From NCBI RefSeq assembly GCF_016904945.1, contig NZ_JADIKF010000034.1, forward strand, positions 154,627-218,626: a DNA stretch of 64,000 nucleotides. Direction: 5' to 3'. Both the position numbers and the translations under genes were made by a program. The notes under the pieces are model-generated. The model was not told where the DNA came from, ran no database searches, and was given only the letters and a program-made list of their open reading frames with translations. Within the stretch, counting starts at the first letter, position 1; each line of letters starts with the position of its first letter. The DNA comes from Dyella mobilis (lineage in GTDB: Bacteria > Pseudomonadota > Gammaproteobacteria > Xanthomonadales > Rhodanobacteraceae). Of the stretch, positions 58,401-64,000 are shown piece by piece.

Positions 58401-58599
58401 GGCACCGTGGAAGGGCCAGATTTCGGTGGGTTCTACCAACGTGTTCAATCGCAAGACGCAGTTGTCGTACACCGGCGTGGAGCCGGGCGTAGGTCCGCTG
58501 GGTCCGACCGGCACGGATGGCCTTACGTCGTACTCTTACAACCCGATGTACGACATTGGCCGCGTGATCTACCTGAAGTACAGCCAGCAGTTGTTCTGA
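55450..58599 (+). CDS. TonB-dependent outer-membrane receptor, paralogue 2
   Basis: A 1,049-residue receptor with the same plan as its neighbours: signal peptide (IRTALILGGCGLATVAVAQ), Pro/Thr/Gln-rich linker, TLQGITVTGSLIRSVDVETA, plug (to SIYGSDAIAGVINIHTKN), barrel, and C-terminal strand VIYLKYSQQLF. Over most of the barrel it is closest to paralogue 3 (NVFNRKTQLSYTGVE against DVFNRRAPLTYVGAE), and it keeps the conserved cysteine pairs (DPCDVNYG and NNCYQSGETQQC). Start: TTG 55450 preceded by CTGGGGAGTATCAC. Own terminator at 58632. Ligand unknown. Confidence 0.92.
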   Translation: MNIKQHRIALAIRTALILGGCGLATVAVAQTSTSDQQTSAPPTSQPPSATPQNGTAQPSNNKTVTLQGITVTGSLIRSVDVETAQPVTELSHEALQQQGFVSVGQILQNVPSVGSPGTSSQSALGDIVGQYASLRGLGAPRTLVLVDGQRYTSDLFGQTDLSTLPSSLIDSVEILQDGASSIYGSDAIAGVINIHTKNIDGLYLDTYNSTYAPGDYGRQAQFSLTGGKKFSRGSVTFNMTVQNLNPIMANQVWFSRNGLSVPSTLPQYPQSTGPSDYGQIIGATSAATGLPVNIPGQVYNAALGGDLPMIVNAGSDGRNIANYHPDTFGAIYPSSTFANDYYNPASEQTLMPNNRLRSYFLKGDYKLTDHITANFTGTYNTNNANSYIGGYPLSSSTPANGPNLANALGLPAGALGSAWFPVLSSQSYYNPMPGNNLSFSLPLITPNRVTYNNIKQYGFRAGLEGDFALGENEFNWDAGYSDYKYIQDMSGPGNLNLVNLYNALGPSFMAGNGQVECGTPTNVIQGCVPLNPFSGAGGLTPAESNYLNYFTTSHTWSRQRNVQADLSGDMFTFPNSMGAGDATFAVGADHRAVAGGVTPDLYTQQGLNTNLQQYAGAGAYGVNEAYAEINLPLLKDMAGAQLLDVDISHRLSHYSNFGTTNNNSYKISYKPIDDLLIRASYGTGFRAGSISNLYGGTMQSFTTYTDPCDVNYGLTNIATVEQRCLNGIANLKGVGPGFTQLTATGVPVGGPNGESATPFLTGANPSLKPETSKSYTAGIVYSPSWFTGFNVTLDMYRIRVDNVITLPSAESILNNCYQSGETQQCDQFQRSSTGQVINLLQAVTNEGFVDERGTDLTLGYLFPETPVGKFKIDTSGTYIASVKEESSPGSVESWTLGSYDPILGPLWRFRDTTNLNWSLGNFSATWTMRYYSSLKESCRPNTPLSAQQSMYFPCDDINGNVQGQQKGLYRQGSLAFNDLQFSWKAPWKGQISVGSTNVFNRKTQLSYTGVEPGVGPLGPTGTDGLTSYSYNPMYDIGRVIYLKYSQQLF

Positions 58600-58922
58600 T
58601 TGCGCCTACGCCGGATTGCCGGCGAAAAAATAAAGAGCGCGGTAACGCCGCGCTCTTTTTTTGTGCGCGCTGCCGCACCATTCGCTGCACGCTCGATAAC
58701 AATTTCGTCACATACGTGAATGCAAAAAATTTCAAGCGCATGATTTCACTATTTTAATTTCGTGCGATGAAGCGCAATTGCTTGCTATCCCTTTTTTACG
58801 TGATTTTCGTGTAAGACTCCGACCACGGCATGCGGTCAATCCACGTGCCGCAACCGAGCGAAACATAAAAACGGGCAAGGAGGCGCAAGCACTCACATCA
58901 CGTCAGCTTGGGGAGTACGAAC
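58600..58922. other. Regulatory region between receptors 2 and 3
   Basis: About 320 bases containing the receptor 2 terminator, an AT-rich promoter zone (58690-58810) with the CACATACGTGAATGC block also seen before receptor 1, and ACGGGCAAGGAGGCG (58870-58885), which resembles CGGGCAAGGAG before receptor 1. Confidence 0.5.
58632..58662 (+). terminator. Terminator after receptor 2
   Basis: AGAGCGCGG (58634-58642) pairs with CCGCGCTCT (58648-58656), loop TAACG, extended by two A-T pairs and a run of T. Confidence 0.92.
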
Positions 58923-61900
58923 TTGAACATTCGACAGCACAAGATCGCCCACGCGGTCCGCGTGGCGCTCATATTAGGCAGTTGTGGATTGGCCACCGCG
59001 GTGGCGGCACAGACCGCCCCGGCCGATCAAACCGCGCCCCCCGCTCCGACTGCGCAATCCTCCGCGCAGTCGCAACCGCCGCAGTCTGCCTCGCCACAAA
59101 CCGGCACCCCCGCTCCACCGAACAAGACTGTGACCCTGCAAGGCATCACCGTCACCGGTTCGCTGATTCGCAGCGTGGACGTAGAGACAGCGCAGCCCGT
59201 AACCGAGCTCTCGCACGAGGCGCTGCAGCAGCAAGGCTTCGTCAGCGTCGGCCAGATTCTGCAGAACGTACCTTCAGTCGGTTCTGCCGGCACGAGCAAC
59301 CAAAGCGCTCTGGGCGATATCGTCGGACAGTACGCCAGTCTTCGCGGCCTAGGCGCGTCGCGCACCCTGATTCTGGTGGACGGCCAACGCTATACCACCG
59401 ACATTTTTGGCCAGACCGACCTCAGCACCCTGCCCAGTTCGCTGATCGACAGCGTGGAAATCCTGCAGGACGGCGCTTCGTCCATTTATGGCTCTGACGC
59501 CATCGCCGGTGTGATCAATATCCACACCAAGAATGTCGACGGCCTGTACGTGGATACCTATAACAGCACGTATTCGCCCGGCAATTATGGCAAGCAAGCT
59601 CAATTCAGCCTGACCGGCGGCAAGAAGTTCTCGCGCGGCGATATCACCTTCAACGTAACCGTGCAGAACATCAACCAGATCATGTCCAATCAGGTCTGGT
59701 TTAGCAGGTACGGCTTTGCCTCGCCTTCCTCCGTGCCGCAATACCCGCAAAGCCAGGGACCATCCGCCTACGGCCAGATTCTCAGCGGCGTCAATTCAGC
59801 CACCGGTGCACCAACGGTCATTCCTGGCCAAGTCATTTCTCCTGTTACCGGTGGCCCTCTGCCGATGATCGTAAACATGGGCGGCAATGGGATGAACATC
59901 GCCGATTACCATCCCGATGCAGTGGGGATTCAATTCCCTTCGCCCTATCCTGGCGCCAGTTTCGCCAACGACTACGGCAACCAGGCGTATGAGGAAACAC
60001 TGATACCGGACAATCGCCTGCGCTCCTATTTTCTGAAGGGCGACTACAAAATCACGGACCACGTGTCGGCCGTGTTCACTGGCACCTATAACACCAACAA
60101 TGCCACCAGCTACACAGGCGGCTACGGATTGAGTTCGTCGACACCCGCCAACGGTCCGAACCTGGCGGCCGCGCTCGGACTGCCTGCAGGTAGCCTCGGC
60201 AACGCATGGTTTCCGACATTGTCAGGCAGCAGCTATTACAACCCGCTGCCCGGCAACAACCTGAGTTTCTTCCTGCCGCTCGCGCAGCCTAACCGCGTCA
60301 CCGTCAACAATATCAAGCAGTACGGCTTTCGCGCCGGCCTTCAGGGCGACTTCTCGCTTGGTGAAAACGAATTCAACTGGGATGCCGGTTACAGCGACTA
60401 CAAGTACATCCAGGACATGGGAGGCGGCGGCAACCTGAATCTGGTGCATTTGTACGAAGCGCTTGGGCCTTCCTTCATGGGCCCCAATGGCCAAGTGCTA
60501 TGCGGCACACCAGGCAACGTGATCCAGGGCTGCGTACCGCTCAATCCATTCTCCGGCTCAGGCGGCCTCACTCCCGCTGAAAGCAATTATCTGAACTACA
60601 ACTTCTTCACCCACTCCTGGAGCGAAGAGCGCCAGGTCCAGGCGAACTTGAGCGGCGACATGTTTACGCTGCCGCAGTCACTGGGCGAAGGTGACGCCAC
60701 CTTTGCCGTGGGCGCCGACCATCGCGACGTTTCCGGCGGCGTGACGCCTGACCTCTATACGCAGGAAGGTCTCAATACCAATCTGCAGCAGAATCCAGGC
60801 AGTGGCTCGTACGGCATCAACGAAGCCTACGCCGAAATCAACCTGCCTCTACTGAAAGAAATGACCGGCGCACAGCTGCTGGACTTTGACGTTTCGCATC
60901 GTCTTTCGCACTACACCAACTTCGGCACGACCAACAACAATTCATACAAGATCGCGTACAAGCCTATCGACGATCTCTTGATTCGCGCCAGCTATGGCAC
61001 TGGCTTCCGTGCCGGTTCGATCTCCAATCTGTACGGCGGCACGATGCAGAGCTTCACCGACTATCTAGACCCGTGCGACGTCAACTTCGGCGCAGCCGCC
61101 ACCAACGCAGCAGCCGAGCAACGCTGTCTCAGCGGTATCGGCAACCTGAAAGGCGTGGCTCCGGGCTTCACTCAAACAACTACCTCCGGCACGCCCATTA
61201 CGTCAAACGGTGGAGCGCAAAGCACCACACCGTTCCTCACGGGCGCCAACTCGAATTTGAAGCCTGAAAGTTCCAAGAGCTATACCTTTGGTTTCGTGTA
61301 TAGCCCCAGCTGGTTTAGCGGCTTCAACTTGAATTTGGACTACTACCGCATCCGCATCAACAACGTCATCACCCTGCCATCCGCCAACAGCATCCTCGAT
61401 AACTGCTACGTGGCAGGCGAGCTCAACGAATGCTCGCAATTCCAGCGCAATGCAGCGACCGGCCAGGTGGTCAATTTGTTGCAAGCGGTAACCAATGAGG
61501 GCTTCATTGATGAACGCGGCACCGATCTGGGACTTAGCTACAACTTCCCGGAGACCCCGGTAGGCAAGTTCAAGATCGATACCACCGGCACCTACATCAA
61601 TTCGCTGCACGAGGAGGCAACTTCAGGGCCTGGTGCTCAAGTCGTGTCGTACGACGTTGGCACCTATGATCAGATCCTCGGCCCGGTGTGGCGATTCCGC
61701 GATACAACCAATCTCAATTGGAGCTGGCGCGCCTTCAGCGCCACCTGGACGCTCCGCTATTACTCCTCGCTGCGCGAATCCTGCCGCACTAGCAACGTGG
61801 CCATGCAAATGTACTTCCCCTGCCCCGATCCCACCGGAATCGTCCAGAACAACAACCTCGGCACCGGCCTGTACCGCCAGGGCGGGCTGGCCTTCAACGA

Positions 61901-62117
61901 TCTACAGGTCAGCTGGAAGGCGCCGTGGAAGGGACAGATCTCGCTGGGTGCTACGGATGTCTTCAACCGCAGGGCACCGCTCACTTATGTCGGTGCGGAA
62001 AACGTGGTCGGCCCGCTGGGCCCAACCGGAACGGATGGCTACACGTCCTACGCGTACAATCCGGAATACGACATCGGGCGGGTGATTTACCTCAAATATA
62101 GCCAGAAACTTTTCTAG
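58923..62117 (+). CDS. TonB-dependent outer-membrane receptor, paralogue 3
   Basis: A 1,064-residue receptor, slightly longer than its two paralogues because of a few short loop insertions and a longer Gln/Pro/Ala-rich linker after the signal peptide (VRVALILGSCGLATAVAAQ). Plug: ELSHEALQQQGFVSVGQIL to SIYGSDAIAGVINIHTKN. C-terminal strand VIYLKYSQKLF. Loop differences from paralogue 2 include SPYPGASFANDYGNQAYEE and FGAAATNAAAEQRC. Start: TTG 58923 preceded by TTGGGGAGTACGAAC; another in-frame TTG at 58908 overlaps the ribosome site. Followed by its own terminator and then by a peptide synthetase gene on the same strand. Confidence 0.92.
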   Translation: MNIRQHKIAHAVRVALILGSCGLATAVAAQTAPADQTAPPAPTAQSSAQSQPPQSASPQTGTPAPPNKTVTLQGITVTGSLIRSVDVETAQPVTELSHEALQQQGFVSVGQILQNVPSVGSAGTSNQSALGDIVGQYASLRGLGASRTLILVDGQRYTTDIFGQTDLSTLPSSLIDSVEILQDGASSIYGSDAIAGVINIHTKNVDGLYVDTYNSTYSPGNYGKQAQFSLTGGKKFSRGDITFNVTVQNINQIMSNQVWFSRYGFASPSSVPQYPQSQGPSAYGQILSGVNSATGAPTVIPGQVISPVTGGPLPMIVNMGGNGMNIADYHPDAVGIQFPSPYPGASFANDYGNQAYEETLIPDNRLRSYFLKGDYKITDHVSAVFTGTYNTNNATSYTGGYGLSSSTPANGPNLAAALGLPAGSLGNAWFPTLSGSSYYNPLPGNNLSFFLPLAQPNRVTVNNIKQYGFRAGLQGDFSLGENEFNWDAGYSDYKYIQDMGGGGNLNLVHLYEALGPSFMGPNGQVLCGTPGNVIQGCVPLNPFSGSGGLTPAESNYLNYNFFTHSWSEERQVQANLSGDMFTLPQSLGEGDATFAVGADHRDVSGGVTPDLYTQEGLNTNLQQNPGSGSYGINEAYAEINLPLLKEMTGAQLLDFDVSHRLSHYTNFGTTNNNSYKIAYKPIDDLLIRASYGTGFRAGSISNLYGGTMQSFTDYLDPCDVNFGAAATNAAAEQRCLSGIGNLKGVAPGFTQTTTSGTPITSNGGAQSTTPFLTGANSNLKPESSKSYTFGFVYSPSWFSGFNLNLDYYRIRINNVITLPSANSILDNCYVAGELNECSQFQRNAATGQVVNLLQAVTNEGFIDERGTDLGLSYNFPETPVGKFKIDTTGTYINSLHEEATSGPGAQVVSYDVGTYDQILGPVWRFRDTTNLNWSWRAFSATWTLRYYSSLRESCRTSNVAMQMYFPCPDPTGIVQNNNLGTGLYRQGGLAFNDLQVSWKAPWKGQISLGATDVFNRRAPLTYVGAENVVGPLGPTGTDGYTSYAYNPEYDIGRVIYLKYSQKLF

Positions 62118-62668
62118 TCTATTTTCGCCATCGAACGTTCTCTACGAACCCCGGCAACGTGTTTGCGCACGTGCCGGGGTTTTATTTTTTTGCGATTTTA
62201 CATCACACATCGCAAATACCTTCGGCACTTGGCAAACCACCTATCGTAGTGGCAGGTTTGTTTGTCGCATGCATCTGATTATCGAACGATGCTTACGCGA
62301 CGCTTGCGAGATTTTGTCACCTTCATCGACATTTTTGGATGGAAATTGTCATGGATGACGCGATGATCCATTACGGCTCGACTAACATCGTCGCGCGCCA
62401 CGAGACGCCTTGCGGACTTCGCTTTCCGCAACTGCACGGTACGCATTTCGAAGATATTGCGTGCCCGGACGCCGACGCAACGGCGATTTTATATCCCGAC
62501 ATTCTCCGCGCGTTCTCTTTAGCCGTCGCGTCCGCGCCGGATCGAACCCGCGTGAGGCTTGCCATAAAAACGTCGCAAATACGCGGCATTTCTGCTTGAA
62601 GAAAAAGAACCATACCTGCGACGACGCACGCGCGTCGTTCCCGAAAGGCGCCTACGGGGGTTACTCCT
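62118..62668. other. Upstream region of the peptide synthetase gene
   Basis: About 550 bases with the receptor 3 terminator and an AT-rich zone (62180-62220) that could hold the synthetase promoter. An 86-codon frame at 62339-62599 lacks a clear ribosome site and family match and is not called. CAAACC (62229-62234) and GGTTTG (62254-62259) with inner CCAC/GTGG could fold. Confidence 0.45.
62148..62190 (+). terminator. Terminator after receptor 3
   Basis: ACCCCGGCA (62148-62156) and TGCCGGGGT (62172-62180) form the base of the stem, extended above a one-base bulge by CGTG/CACG, and followed by TTTATTTTTTT. Confidence 0.92.
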
Positions 62669-64000
62669 TTGACAGTGCACAACGAGTTCGAGACGGCCAC
62701 TCACACATTCACGACGACGTCATCGCAGGCTATCGTCATCTCAGGCCAAGAGCGCCTGGCATGGCAATGCCACGAACACCGTGACGGAAGTGAGCAGTCG
62801 TCCACGTCTTCTTTGCTTTTGAGCATCGATGCCGAACTTTCCCGCGCCATCGAACAGCTGGCCAACCGGCACGACGCTACGGTGCTCCAAGCGATGGCGA
62901 CTGCCTGGGCCGTGTTGCTGGCGCGCCTTTCCAGCCAGATCGAACTGGATATAGGCTGCCTCGTTCAACCCTCGGCGTATTTGCTCGATCTGTCGGATGT
63001 GTCCAGTGTCGGCGAGCTTCTTACCCGCTTACGCCGGGCAACGTCGACGAACCAAAATCATCCACACTCATTTTCTGGACGAACGGCGGAGACAGATTCG
63101 CCGTCCAAAGCTGATCAGTCGCCGGCATTCCAAACATTTGTTATTTGGCAGAACGACGAAGAAGAAGTACCCACAGCGCCAGAGTTGCGAACCGAACCGA
63201 CGACTACGTTCTTCGACGCAACGCGTTTTGACTTGCAGCTGGCGTTTCGCGAAAACGGCAATGGCACCATCACCGGAAGACTGAGTTACGCCACCGCGTT
63301 GTTCGATGCCGCCACGATGGAACGCTACCGCGGCTATCTGTTGCAGGTATTGCGTGCAATGGCCGCCGATGCCGCGCAGCCGATTGCGCGCATCGCTCTG
63401 TTGGACGAGGCCGAGCGCGCCTTGCTGCTGCAGACCTGGAACCACACCGATGCGCCCGTTGCGCAAGCGCTGTGCATCCATCAACGCTTCGAGCAGCAAG
63501 CGGCGCATACCCCCGAGGCCGTCGCCCTCCTCTTTGAGGACCAGTCGCTCACCTATGCCCAGCTCAATGCCCAGGCCAATCAGCTGGCCCATCACCTGAT
63601 CGCACAGGGCATCGGGCCCGACGATCGGGTCGCCCTCTGTGTCGAACGCGGCTTCGCCCTGGTGGTCGGGCTGCTGGCCATTCTCAAGGCCGGCGGTGCG
63701 TATGTGCCGCTCGATCCGGTCTACTCCTCCGACCGTCTGTCTCTGATCCTGCGCGATGCGCAGCCACGCTTGCTGCTGAGTGATGCCGCCGGGCGACAGG
63801 CCCTGGGCGAGGAAGCCCTTGCCCCGCTTCACGTCGTCGATCTGGACACGCCGCAGTGGCTTGCGCAGCCACAGCGCAATCCCGATCGTCAGGATCTAGC
63901 TGCGCACCATCTGGCCTATGTGATCTATACCTCTGGCTCCACCGGTACGCCCAAGGGCGTCATGGTGGAGCACGCCCAGGTGATGCGCCTGTTCTGGGCC
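62669..64000 (+). CDS. Nonribosomal peptide synthetase, N-terminal part (runs off window)
   Basis: The frame stays open from 62600 to the window end. From the TTG at 62669 (GGGGG eight bases upstream; GTG 62675 is an alternative) it encodes about 250 residues matching only the C-terminal lobe of a condensation domain (VLQAMATAWAVLLARLSSQIE, here by its ends; TRFDLQLAFRENGNG; LSYATALFDAATMERYRGYL), then the start of an adenylation domain: LTYAQLNAQANQLAHHL, LAILKAGGAYVPLDP (A2) and YTSGSTGTPKG (A3, from residue 420). The HHxxxDG condensation motif is absent, so this is likely an initiating module with a vestigial condensation domain. Product unknown. Confidence 0.87.
   Translation, partial: MTVHNEFETATHTFTTTSSQAIVISGQERLAWQCHEHRDGSEQSSTSSLLLSIDAELSRAIEQLANRHDATVLQAMATAWAVLLARLSSQIELDIGCLVQPSAYLLDLSDVSSVGELLTRLRRATSTNQNHPHSFSGRTAETDSPSKADQSPAFQTFVIWQNDEEEVPTAPELRTEPTTTFFDATRFDLQLAFRENGNGTITGRLSYATALFDAATMERYRGYLLQVLRAMAADAAQPIARIALLDEAERALLLQTWNHTDAPVAQALCIHQRFEQQAAHTPEAVALLFEDQSLTYAQLNAQANQLAHHLIAQGIGPDDRVALCVERGFALVVGLLAILKAGGAYVPLDPVYSSDRLSLILRDAQPRLLLSDAAGRQALGEEALAPLHVVDLDTPQWLAQPQRNPDRQDLAAHHLAYVIYTSGSTGTPKGVMVEHAQVMRLFWA

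Noticed and set aside
62339..62599. 86-codon plus-strand frame just before the peptide synthetase
   Set aside because: Weak ribosome site and no family; it does not encode the missing condensation N-lobe. Kept only as part of the upstream region.

Overview
The window looks like chromosome of a high-GC gammaproteobacterium of the Xanthomonadales, most likely Rhodanobacteraceae (Dyella/Luteibacter-like). The reasons are a type II secretion cluster in the Xanthomonas xps order (E-F-G-H-I-J-K-L-M-N-D), a monomeric NADP-isocitrate dehydrogenase, a secreted sedolisin protease, an XAC0095-like small protein, and large Xanthomonad-style TonB-dependent receptors. The genus is inferred from gene content only; there is no rRNA or tRNA in the window.

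Layout. 0-3 kb: end of a chaperone-usher fimbrial locus (usher C-terminus, tip adhesin, two small secreted proteins). 3-8.9 kb: housekeeping genes (ferredoxin reductase-like flavoprotein, YadGH-type ABC exporter, RluF pseudouridine synthase) and a divergent TetR/DHA2 efflux pair. 8.9-13 kb: OprB-type porin facing a sedolisin protease with two PKD repeats and a P domain. 13.5-19.7 kb: ArsR regulator, flavin reductase-like protein, two MacB/FtsX-type permeases without an ATPase, LysR, NmrA/epimerase-like oxidoreductase. 19.5-21.1 kb: a diverged tandem duplication that copied a small secreted-protein gene together with the 3' end of the oxidoreductase. 21.8-26.5 kb: helicase gene hrpB followed by a scarred island: two paralogous cysteine-containing secreted proteins, an IS1595-like transposase remnant and a decayed second copy of the hrpB 5' third. 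26.5-37.7 kb: complete-looking eleven-gene type II secretion operon on the minus strand. 37.9-51.4 kb: tatD, rluE, an exported methyltransferase-like protein, a NYN-domain protein, a TonB-C-domain protein, cupin/LysR, an aldo-keto reductase, a three-gene DUF2167/membrane/J-domain operon, a TraB/GumN-like protein and icd. 51.8-62.1 kb: three tandem ~1,050-residue TonB-dependent receptor paralogues, each with the same GGGGAGTA-plus-TTG start signal and its own terminator. 62.7-64 kb: the start of a nonribosomal peptide synthetase that runs off the window.

How the parts relate. The type II system probably exports enzymes such as the sedolisin protease. The receptor trio next to a peptide synthetase hints at a link between uptake of a ligand and production of a peptide, but the sequence does not prove it. 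Small intergenic palindromes (GGGTTA...TAACCC type, and CCTCTCCCC...GGGGAGAGG type) recur between unrelated genes and look like dispersed repeat families of this genome. The least familiar material is the small secreted-protein genes at 19.9-21.0 and 24.4-25.3 kb, both in duplicated surroundings.
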